Below are positions 1 through 6,800 of a stretch of 14,086 bases of DNA, piece by piece. Below the pieces are notes generated by a model. That model saw only the letters and a list, made by a program, of their open reading frames with translations, was not told where the DNA came from and did not search any database. Each line of letters starts with the position of its first letter. The stretch's first letter is position 1. The stretch covers positions 1 through 14,086 of the forward strand of contig JAFXWR010000347.1 of NCBI GenBank assembly GCA_017542725.1, in the 5' to 3' direction. A program made the position numbers and the translations under genes. This DNA is from Lachnospiraceae bacterium (lineage in GTDB: Bacteria > Bacillota_A > Clostridia > Lachnospirales > Lachnospiraceae).

Positions 1-472
1 ATTTAGTTTCAAATGGCTTTTCTTATTTGCCATTATCGGAGGTGCAATATTCTGGTTTCTTTACAATATGACTCGTTATGGTAAATATATGTATGCTATC
101 GGTGGAAATGAGAGTGCAGCAGAAGTATCAGGTGTAAATGTTAAAAAGTCAATAATTAAGATATATGCACTTGCTGGTGCTATGTATGGTCTTGCAGGTT
201 TTATACTCGCAGCAAAATCTGCCGGCGCATCAGTTAACCTTGGACAAGGCTATGAGCTTGAAGCAATAGCTGCTTGTACTATCGGTGGTGTATCAACTGG
301 TGGTGGTGTTGGTAAAGTTTCGGGAATACTTTTAGGTGTTCTCGTGTTTGAACTTTTAAAATCATCAATGCAATTCCTTGGTATCAACCCATATGTTCAA
401 CAAGTTGTGCAAGGTATCGTTATCATTGTAGCTGTTGCATTTGACGTAAGAAAATACTTAAAGAGAACATAA
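1..472 (+). CDS. mglC: Sugar ABC transporter permease, C-terminal part (MglC-like)
   Basis: This is the 3' end of a membrane permease of the ribose/galactose ABC importer family. The frame is open from base 2, so the true start lies before the window. About 156 residues are visible. The stretch YAIGGNESAAEVSGVNVKK is the family's cytoplasmic coupling region that contacts the ATPase. YELEAIAACTIGGVSTGGG is the signature that follows it in RbsC/MglC proteins. Hydrophobic helices flank both, and the protein ends in FDVRKYLKRT. The ending and the INPYVQQVVQG stretch fit MglC (galactose/methyl-galactoside) better than RbsC, but the sugar is inferred from family resemblance only. The stop lies 2 nt before the next start, so the two genes form one transcription unit. 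The matching ATPase and type I binding protein are presumably upstream, outside the window. Confidence 0.85.
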   Translation, partial: FSFKWLFLFAIIGGAIFWFLYNMTRYGKYMYAIGGNESAAEVSGVNVKKSIIKIYALAGAMYGLAGFILAAKSAGASVNLGQGYELEAIAACTIGGVSTGGGVGKVSGILLGVLVFELLKSSMQFLGINPYVQQVVQGIVIIVAVAFDVRKYLKRT

Positions 473-474
473 TT

Positions 475-1488
475 ATGAAAAAGTTTTTGTCTATTGCTTT
501 AGTTTTGATTTTAAGTATAAGCATGTTTTCATCATGTAAGAAAAAGAACACAGAGCCACTTAGTGGCTCTGTTATGCTATATACAACTATTGATGAAGAA
601 GTTGCGATGGCTATAAAATCAAATTTTGAAAAAGAATATCCAGGAATTGTTCTTGATTATTATTATGGTGATTTGGATAGTGTTAATAGAAAAATAGATG
701 CTGAGTTTGATTCAGGTCAAATAAATGCAGATGTAGTTTTCTTATCAGATGTTTTAACTCTTGAAGACATGAAATCAAAGTCAAGACTTGAAGCATATAA
801 ATCAAGTGAAGCAAAAAAAATTCCTGTAGCATATAAGGATAATGACAATTTCTATTTTGCTGGAGCAGTGACGACTATGGGAATTGGTATCAATAAGAGT
901 AAGGACTTTGGAATTGAAGAAAAAACAGCACCAAAAACTTGGAATGACTTCTTGAATAAAGATTTTAGTGGGAAGATGGCTATTGCAAATCCTAATAGCG
1001 ATAATTATGTAAAATATTGGGTTATGGCAATGATGCAAAATCCAAAATATGGCGACACTTATTTCAGGAAACTTAAAGATAATGGATTAGTGATAAGATC
1101 AAATGAGAGAGATGTACTTGATAGCATAGTTGGTGGAGTGAGTAGTATAGGCATATGTTATGATGAGATAGCTTTGAGTTTTACAAAAGAGTTTGAAGAT
1201 TTTGAATTCCAATATGCAAATTCAGATAATATTACCATGCTTACAGGAGTAGCGCTTGTCAAAGATGCAATAAATGAAGTAAATGGAAAACTTTTGATGG
1301 ACTATTTACTTTCAAAGAAAGGGCAGGAAGTTCTAGTTGCAAATGGCCTAGTTTCTGCAAGAACTGATGTTAAAAATGTCTTAAATGCAAAAAACGTTAT
1401 TTCAAAGAGTTTAAAAGTTGACATAGAAGATATAAAGCAAAAGGGCAATGACTATATTACTATTTTTAATGATATTTTTGGGGATTAG
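475..1488 (+). CDS. Lipoprotein substrate-binding protein, type II (iron/polyamine/phosphonate-like)
   Basis: A 337-residue extracellular solute-binding lipoprotein. Residues 1-20 form a signal peptide with a lipobox-like MFSSC, so Cys21 should be lipidated and tether the protein to the outer face of the membrane. The mature part begins a type II binding fold: SVMLYTTIDEEVAMAIKSNF with a following EKEYPGI, then ADVVFLSD, APKTWNDFLNKDFSGKMAIA and a C-terminal LLSKKGQEVLVANGLV. This order is typical of the Fbp/Afu (ferric), spermidine and 2-aminoethylphosphonate binding proteins. The substrate cannot be told. It starts 2 nt after the permease stop, with only a weak AAAGAG ribosome site inside the permease end, which suggests translational coupling. 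Its pairing with an MglC-type permease is odd, because those importers normally use type I (MglB/RbsB) binding proteins. No clear terminator follows. Confidence 0.85.
   Translation: MKKFLSIALVLILSISMFSSCKKKNTEPLSGSVMLYTTIDEEVAMAIKSNFEKEYPGIVLDYYYGDLDSVNRKIDAEFDSGQINADVVFLSDVLTLEDMKSKSRLEAYKSSEAKKIPVAYKDNDNFYFAGAVTTMGIGINKSKDFGIEEKTAPKTWNDFLNKDFSGKMAIANPNSDNYVKYWVMAMMQNPKYGDTYFRKLKDNGLVIRSNERDVLDSIVGGVSSIGICYDEIALSFTKEFEDFEFQYANSDNITMLTGVALVKDAINEVNGKLLMDYLLSKKGQEVLVANGLVSARTDVKNVLNAKNVISKSLKVDIEDIKQKGNDYITIFNDIFGD
550..572. repeat. Perfect 23-bp palindrome inside the binding-protein gene
   Basis: Arms ACAGAGCCACT and AGTGGCTCTGT pair perfectly around a single central T. The palindrome lies just after the lipobox codons, in the linker that encodes TEPLSGSV. 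In RNA it would form a strong hairpin about 75 nt downstream of the start codon. It has no U-tract, so it is not a normal terminator. It might stabilise the mRNA, slow translation, or be a small inserted palindrome. Its form (11-nt arms, one central T) matches the one at 1970-1992. Confidence 0.7.
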
Positions 1489-1518
1489 CTCATAAAATGG
1501 CGAAAATATGCGTTTTAC

Positions 1519-1547
1519 TTGACAAAAATGTCATTTTAAGATATTAT
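1519..1547 (+). promoter_or_regulatory. Sigma-A promoter of the tRNA pair
   Basis: A consensus -35 TTGACA (1519-1524) is followed by a 17-nt spacer and -10 TATTAT (1542-1547). This predicts initiation near 1554, about 10 nt before tRNA-Cys. The -35 overlaps a perfect inverted repeat, TGACA-AAAA-TGTCA (1520-1533), which could be coincidence or an operator. The promoter may also serve the small ORF, the AIRS-like gene and possibly the MATE gene, because no terminator is visible between them. Confidence 0.8.
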
Positions 1548-1563
1548 AAGTAGGCTATGTTAA

Positions 1564-1634
1564 GGCGATGTAGCCAAGTGGTAAGGCGTGGGTCTGCAAC
1601 ACCCTGATCATCGGTTCAAATCCGATCGTCGCCT
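1564..1634 (+). tRNA. tRNA-Cys (anticodon GCA)
   Basis: A complete 71-nt cloverleaf can be drawn by eye. The acceptor GGCGATG pairs with CGTCGCC (one T-G wobble), followed by discriminator T. The D-arm is GCC...GGC, the anticodon loop is CTGCAAC with anticodon GCA, and the T-arm is ATCGG-TTCAAAT-CCGAT. The anticodon stem TGGGT/ACCCT has a T-T mismatch at the 27-43 pair, with the other four pairs intact. No 3' CCA is encoded, so CCA must be added after RNase Z-type processing. It is separated from tRNA-Glu by 12 nt. Confidence 0.95.
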
Positions 1635-1646
1635 TTCGTGCTTTAT

Positions 1647-1718
1647 GGCGCCATGGTCAAGCGGTTAAGACATCACCCTTTCACGGTGGTATCACGGGTT
1701 CGATTCCCGTTGGCGTCA
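1647..1718 (+). tRNA. tRNA-Glu (anticodon UUC)
   Basis: A complete 72-nt cloverleaf. The acceptor GGCGCCA pairs with TGGCGTC (one G-T wobble), with discriminator A. The D-arm is GTC...GAC, the anticodon stem is TCACC/GGTGG with loop CTTTCAC (anticodon TTC), and the T-arm is ACGGG-TTCGATT-CCCGT. No CCA is encoded. A short ORF begins only two nucleotides after the discriminator base. Confidence 0.96.
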
Positions 1719-1720
1719 AT

Positions 1721-1822
1721 ATGATGAGTCCAAAACAAACAAAGAAAGTAGCAGCAGTTATAGCTATTATATTGGTAGTAGCGATGGTACTTGGCATGTG
1801 CCTTGCTTATTTTCATATCTAA
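1721..1822 (+). CDS. Small single-helix membrane peptide (33 aa), unrecognised
   Basis: The peptide begins MMSPKQTKKV, then has a helix of about 20 hydrophobic residues (AAVIAIILVVAMVLGMCLAY) and ends FHI. A short basic, cytoplasmic N-terminus before one transmembrane helix is the layout of tiny Firmicute membrane proteins such as Prli42 or DUF4044 proteins. That likeness is one of layout, not proven homology. The start (1721 or the second Met at 1724) is 2-5 nt after the 3' end of tRNA-Glu, so there is no room for a ribosome site outside the tRNA. Processing of the tRNA 3' end would leave a nearly leaderless mRNA. The stop lies 6 nt before the next gene's start, which fits coupling. It is too regular in composition to dismiss, but expression is unproven. 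Confidence 0.55.
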   Translation: MMSPKQTKKVAAVIAIILVVAMVLGMCLAYFHI

Positions 1823-1828
1823 TTCAAG

Positions 1829-2416
1829 ATGATTAAACTATATGTTTCTGGCTTCGTAGGAAATCTTGGCACTAAAGTTTTGATTGAAGAGAAGCAAGAG
1901 GAATTAGTTAGGCAATTTAATCAAGAGTTTATTACTCATATTAAAAATCAAATTGAAGAATCATTATCTAAAGACGGATTTAATCCGTCTTTAATTATGT
2001 CATATCGTAGGGGAGAAGTTAATGAATGTAGGGGCGAGCACTGCGAGCCCACAGTGATTGACTACGAACACATAGGAAAAGGCGGCATTCTCACCGCACT
2101 CTGGAAGCTTTGCGATAGAAATAAATGGGGACTTAAATATAACTTAAGAAAAATCCCAATCTTACAGGGAACAATTGAAATAGCAAATTACTTTGATCTA
2201 AACCCTTATCGCTTACTCACTAATAATGCTTTCATTATCGCTTGTGAATTCGTAGGGGGCGAGTTTCACGAGCCTCTATATGAAATCGGCGACATTACAA
2301 ATGAAAAAAAACGAGTTCGCATCGACGGCGAGGCCGAGGCATTTCTCACAAAAGATTATAAGGATGAAATTAATAAAGTAATACCTAATTATACAAAAAC
2401 AGTTGGGCTCACATAA
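1829..2416 (+). CDS. Small protein with AIR-synthase/HypE-like C-terminal domain
   Basis: A 195-residue protein. From about residue 82, the pattern HIGKGGILTALWKLCDRNKW, LRKIPILQGTIEIANYF, NPYRLLTNNAFIIACE and IGDITNEKKRVRIDGEAEAF resembles the C-terminal ATP-binding half of AIR synthase-related proteins such as the hydrogenase maturation factor HypE. The usual N-terminal half is absent: residues 1-65 are a charged, helix-prone stretch I do not recognise. The ribosome site is poor (ATTCAAG), and the start lies 6 nt after the preceding small ORF, so it may depend on coupling. GC-rich repeat copies lie inside it. One encodes the stretch after GEVNE (residues 66-74). Another sits where HypE-type proteins usually have a longer segment before the IGxITE-like motif. 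A third, inverted copy overlaps the stop. It may be a remodelled or decaying gene, and no function is claimed. Confidence 0.55.
   Translation: MIKLYVSGFVGNLGTKVLIEEKQEELVRQFNQEFITHIKNQIEESLSKDGFNPSLIMSYRRGEVNECRGEHCEPTVIDYEHIGKGGILTALWKLCDRNKWGLKYNLRKIPILQGTIEIANYFDLNPYRLLTNNAFIIACEFVGGEFHEPLYEIGDITNEKKRVRIDGEAEAFLTKDYKDEINKVIPNYTKTVGLT
1970..1992. repeat. Perfect 23-bp palindrome inside the AIRS-like gene
   Basis: Arms AAAGACGGATT and AATCCGTCTTT pair perfectly around one central T, inside codons for KDGFNPSL. It is followed by AATTATG, not a full U-tract, so termination is doubtful. It has the same geometry as the palindrome at 550-572 but a different sequence. Confidence 0.7.
2025..2050 (+). 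repeat. GC-rich dispersed repeat, full copy
   Basis: The unit begins AATGTAGG and has the core GGGCGAGC-ACT-GCGAGCCC. The core folds as an imperfect palindrome: GGGC/GCCC and GC/GC pairs flank tandem G-A mismatches. It is conspicuously GC-rich in an AT-rich gene and is read here as the codons for NECRGEHCEP. Closely related copies occur in the second surface-protein gene at 7424-7470 in another reading frame. Confidence 0.7.
2252..2276 (+). repeat. GC-rich dispersed repeat, degenerate copy
   Basis: GTAGGGGGCGAG followed by TTTCACGAGCCTC keeps the GTAGGGG(C)GAG...CGAGCC framework of the copy at 2025-2050 with a changed centre. It encodes VGGEFHEPL and lies where the HypE-like fold is shorter than usual. 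The match is by eye. Confidence 0.4.
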
Positions 2417-2429
2417 CTTGCCCATACAA
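2405..2429 (-). repeat. Possible inverted degenerate copy of the GC-rich repeat over the AIRS-like stop codon
   Basis: GGGCTCACATAACTTGCCC agrees with the reverse complement of the repeat core at about 15 of 19 positions, and a CTACA-like tail (ATACA) follows. The stop codon of the AIRS-like gene lies inside it, so the present C-terminus may have been set by this copy. Confidence 0.3.
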
Positions 2430-2444
2430 ATATAAGAGGAAAGT

Positions 2445-3803
2445 ATGCATAAAATATTCTCTAAAAAAATGGATATATTAAATGGACCGATAATTCAAAA
2501 TATTATCTTATTTGCCATACCAATTTTTCTGACAAGTTCTTTCCAACAACTTTTCAATGCAGCTGATATCATAGTTTGCGGTAAGTTTGTAGGTAGCACA
2601 GCACTTGCGGCAGTAGGTGCAAATACTCAGATTATCAATCTATTTATAAATTCGTTTATGGGTTTATCTATCGGTGCAAATGTCTTAATTGCAAATTATA
2701 TAGGAGCAGGTAAGACGCATAAGATTCACAATGTTGTCCACACTGCTATGACATTTGCTTGTATATTTGGTGTACTACTTATGATTATTGGTCTTTTTTG
2801 TTCAAGAAATATTTTAATGTTTCTTGGCACGCCAGATGAAATACTTATACCTGCAACAGTTTATCTTCAGATAATATTTATCGCGATACCGTTTATTGTA
2901 GTATATAATTTTGGAGCGGCAATACTTAGAAGTATTGGTGATACAAGAAGACCATTAATTATTCTTACATTTACAGGAATGCTTAATGTAGTGATGAATA
3001 TATTTTTTGTAGTATCTTTTGGACTGGGTGTTACAGGTGTAGCACTTGCAACAGCTATATCAAATGTAGTAAATGCTATAGTGGTAGTTATATTACTTAT
3101 AAGAGAAAAAAGTGATGTTAAGTACAACATAAAAGAATGGATAATAGTTCCGGACTCGTTATTAAAAATTATGAAAATAGGCATACCAAGCGCCATATCA
3201 GGAATGGTATTTTCTACTTCAAATCTTTGCGTGCAGTCCGCGATAAACTCACTTGGCACGAAGACTATAGCGGCAAATACTGCAGCGTTAAATATCGAAT
3301 CATTTACATTCTATATAACAACTGCATTTAGTCAAGCCTGTCTTACCATACTTAGTCAAAATTATGGAGCGGAAAAATTTGGCAGATGTAGAAAGATAGT
3401 TAAATATTGCATACTTGTGGCAATGCTTTTCATAGGAATAATAATTTTAATTATAAAACTATTTACAAATCAGTTCTTATTTATATTTACAAATGATACT
3501 GAAGTAATAGAAATTGCCAAAATAAGACTTGGTATAGTGACGGCACTTTCATTTATTCAACCTATATATGAAATATATGGTTCGGCACTAAGAGTTTTAA
3601 GACATCCTTATATTCAGACAGTTGCAGTAATATTTGGAATTATAGTTTTTAGAATGTTATGGATATTCACTATATTTCCAATTTATCCAACATATGAGAC
3701 TGTGTGCATAGTATATCCAATTTCGTGGGCGATTCTAATAGTATTTATGTTTGCGGCATATATGATGATAGGAAGAAAAATGCTTAAGCATGAGGCAGTA
3801 TAA
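2445..3803 (+). CDS. MATE family multidrug/toxin efflux transporter
   Basis: A 452-residue polytopic membrane protein that should export cationic drugs or metabolites using a Na+ or H+ gradient. The start is supported by AGAGGAAA a few bases upstream. The N-terminus MDILNGPIIQNIILFAIPIF with the following SSFQQLFNAADIIVCGKFVG is the hallmark first helix and loop of clostridial MATE proteins. LAAVGANTQIINLFINSFMG, GANVLIANYIGAGK and AILRSIGDTRRPL are further family blocks. The second half repeats the pattern (GIPSAISGMVFSTSNLCVQS, NTAALNIESF, LTILSQNYGA), giving the expected two six-helix bundles. Length fits the family (about 440-460). It is clearly not truncated. The substrate cannot be inferred. 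It lies downstream of the tRNA-led segment and 41 nt before the first surface-protein gene, with no terminator visible on either side. Confidence 0.92.
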   Translation: MHKIFSKKMDILNGPIIQNIILFAIPIFLTSSFQQLFNAADIIVCGKFVGSTALAAVGANTQIINLFINSFMGLSIGANVLIANYIGAGKTHKIHNVVHTAMTFACIFGVLLMIIGLFCSRNILMFLGTPDEILIPATVYLQIIFIAIPFIVVYNFGAAILRSIGDTRRPLIILTFTGMLNVVMNIFFVVSFGLGVTGVALATAISNVVNAIVVVILLIREKSDVKYNIKEWIIVPDSLLKIMKIGIPSAISGMVFSTSNLCVQSAINSLGTKTIAANTAALNIESFTFYITTAFSQACLTILSQNYGAEKFGRCRKIVKYCILVAMLFIGIIILIIKLFTNQFLFIFTNDTEVIEIAKIRLGIVTALSFIQPIYEIYGSALRVLRHPYIQTVAVIFGIIVFRMLWIFTIFPIYPTYETVCIVYPISWAILIVFMFAAYMMIGRKMLKHEAV

Positions 3804-3804
3804 A

Positions 3805-3810
3805 TATAAT
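3805..3810 (+). promoter_or_regulatory. Possible -10 element for the first surface-protein gene
   Basis: TATAAT lies directly after the MATE stop, 34 nt before the surface-protein ATG. No convincing -35 is found 16-18 nt upstream, so read-through from the MATE gene is equally likely. The gene's ribosome site is a perfect AGGAGG at 3835-3840, 4 nt before the ATG. Confidence 0.25.
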
Positions 3811-3844
3811 GTTATAAAAATGCGAATAGTTTTTAGGAGGAAAT

Positions 3845-6800
3845 ATGAGATTAAGAAATAAACTAATAGCATTCATTTTATTATTAAGCCTTGTATTTAC
3901 ATCGAAGGCTTTCGTTGTATTTGCTGAAAATGAAAGCAGTATATCAACTGAAAAAACTAATGATATAGAAGCTATAGAAACTATAGAAGCTGCAGAAATT
4001 ACAGGAACCACAGAGACCACATCAGTGACAGACATAATAGAAAAGACTGAAACGACAAAAGAAATTGATCCTGAAGAAGAGACTGAGCTCGAAGAAGAAA
4101 ATGAATCTGAAGAAAAGACTGAGCCTGAAGAAGAAAATGAGTCTAGGGATGAAAGTGAAAATGTGGAAGAGATAGAGTCTACAACAGAAACTGAATTTAT
4201 CGAAGAACCTGAGACTACAACAGAAATTGAATCTAGAGTAGAAACTGAAATATCAGAAGATACTGAAACGATAGAAGAAATAGGCAATGACAAATTACTA
4301 GGTGCCTCTGACCCAAAATTTAGATTTGCATATTTTAAAGAAGATATGAGCGTAGGTCTTTATACGTTTGATTATGTCGGATTTAGTGTCATACCTGATT
4401 CAGTAACGATTGCAGCTAATCAGTTGGAAGCATTAGTATATCCTGAAAAGAGATATAATGGTGCCGTTGATTTGGGTTTTGAAAATTATAATATAAGTTG
4501 GCTTAGGGATAATTATAAGTGGGATGATTCTAGGATATATAGCGAGAGCCCTATGATGTTATCTGATGCATATCGGAGATGGTGCACAGGTTCTACATTA
4601 GAAGATGTACTTTATTGTGCAAATTACGCCAAATTAAGTGAGATGACTCTTGTGAAGAATACTATAGATACAGAATATTATATAGGAGAAAAGTTTAGTC
4701 CAGATGGTTTAAAGGTAAATGTTAAATTTGCTAATAACAAAACTGCTGCTATAGAATATTCTGATAGCACAAAGTCACATTTCAAATTTTATGATAACGA
4801 TACAGGTACTGAATATACAACTGACACAGATGTAAATGCAAACTTTACATTAAAAATTGTCTATGGTGATGTAGAGCATGGAAGTAGTGCTATAAGTACT
4901 ATATCAGTTACTATTGATATAGTCGCACTTGACCCAGCAGGGGAAAAAGGATTTAGAGTATATTGTCAAAAACTGGATGATACCATAGAGTGCATAAACT
5001 ATGTAAATGGCACAAGCGCCGAAGATTTCACTGAAACTATAAGACAGTTTATAAATGGCGAAGAAGTTGCGTCAGACATGGTTGCTTATCAAGGATGCTA
5101 TTTTTTAAGTACATATGGTGGGACAGACTACGAGGCATACCGCACATGGAATGCAACAGATGTTTTTAGCTTTGAATCTGAATTTGAAAATAAAGTAGAT
5201 GAGTGGTTATCTGGAGGTAAGGTCGAGAATAAATCAGTTGGAATTATTCTTCAGAAACGACAATATGGAAATGATAGAGGAATTATATATTTCTGGCATT
5301 TTAAAGCTGATGGAACTGTAGTTTATGACTCATACACAGAAATAGTTAGAATGGAAGAGTTTGACAAATTTATAAAAGATTTAAATGATGGTATACCATC
5401 ACAATACGATAGTATTACTGGATACTATAATGATGGATGGATTGATTATCAGTTTTACAGACCAGATAGAAGACCGGAGAAGAGCTTTGCGACGTTTAGA
5501 AATTTAATTATAGATTGGAAGGAAAAGGCGAATACTTTTAGCTCTGACAGTGCTAGAAAAGTTTGTATAGCTTATGAAAGAAAAACTCCAGATAGCATAT
5601 CAGTGTCTACTCCGCCTTCAAAAGTAAGTTATCAGACAGGCGAACGATTTAATCCAGATGGTCTTGTAGTTACAGCATCTTATCCTGGTGGCATAAATGA
5701 TGAAATACCTTGTGATAGTTTTAGAAAATATTTATTTTCATTTGACCCAACGACAGACACAGATTTAAGTAATGCTAATGATAAGGTGGCTATTACTTGC
5801 TGTGGCGTGAGTGTTGACTTGCCTATATATGTAGAGCCGGTGGTAGATAGCATTTCAATGAGTAAAAGTCCAAATTATGACACATATTCTGTAGGAGAAA
5901 AATTGGATGTGAGTGGCTTATCTATTAATGTAAATTATGTTGGAGCCGCAAGTAGAGAGGTAGTATATAATAATGAAACTAAGTCAGCATTTGGCTTTGA
6001 CCCTAATCCTAATAATACATATGCCGCATCAGATGTTGGGGTAAAGACTTACACACTAACTTATCGTGGAAAACAGACTACATTTGATATAAATGTTTTG
6101 GAAAATAATAAATTTGTAGTACTTTCTGATGAATCAGGTAATATTCATATTGAAGTTCTTGAAGTAGGCGATAGCAGGATTGAAAGCGTATTAGATGCAG
6201 CCATCCATGACAATTTCACTGGATTCTATAAAATAGATGCATCAGGGTGTTATGATTCTCAAAAAAAATATGATAACACAACTATTCAAACAATGACAAG
6301 AGCACAGATCTTAGAATTGTTTAACGCATTCACAGGTACAGAAAATACTTTCATTGGTGCTGCAGTGAAAGCACCAGTGCCACCAGCACCTCCAAAACCT
6401 CCAAGACCATATAATCCAGGTGGTGGTGGGGGAAGTTCTGGAGGCGGCGGTGGAGGTTCAGCAATTTCACCTATGGATAATTTAGCAAAAAATCCTTTGG
6501 AACAGCCAGCGCAAAATGAAAAATTAAATACAACAAATAGTATTCCGCAAAGTAGCTTGGTTGTTAATGCACAATTAGCCATAACTTTATTAAGATTTCC
6601 AGTTAATGAAGAAATTCCTAAAATAAATATTGTAGATGCAAATGGTAATAATGGATTTGGAAAATGGTTAAATGTTCCAGAAAGTAATAATTGGTTATTC
6701 CTTGCTGGTGACTTAGCAGCAAATGGTGCTCTTGGAACTGCGGGTTTTGCTTCAAGTGGTTTATATAATCTTTCTTGGGGCACGACGAGCGGTTGGTATG

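Noticed and set aside
802..1038. Minus-strand ORF of 78 codons inside the binding-protein gene
   Set aside because: It lies fully within a well-supported gene and has no recognisable protein features.
1489..1518. Terminator after the binding-protein gene
   Set aside because: Only a weak AAAATG/CGTTTT pairing with a large loop is possible, and no T-run follows a stable stem.
3137..3331. Plus-strand 64-codon ORF inside the MATE gene
   Set aside because: It is an out-of-frame shadow in a continuous MATE reading frame.
3784..4293. Minus-strand ORF of 169 codons, Ser/Val-rich
   Set aside because: It is the mirror of the acidic GAA/ACT-rich stalk of surface protein 1. Its composition is simple, it has no ribosome site, and the plus strand has a full gene with signal peptide.
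6286..6783. Minus-strand ORF of 165 codons with Pro runs
   Set aside because: The Pro runs are the complement of the poly-Gly codons of surface protein 1; it has no independent start signals. The other minus-strand ORFs under the two surface genes were dropped for the same reason.
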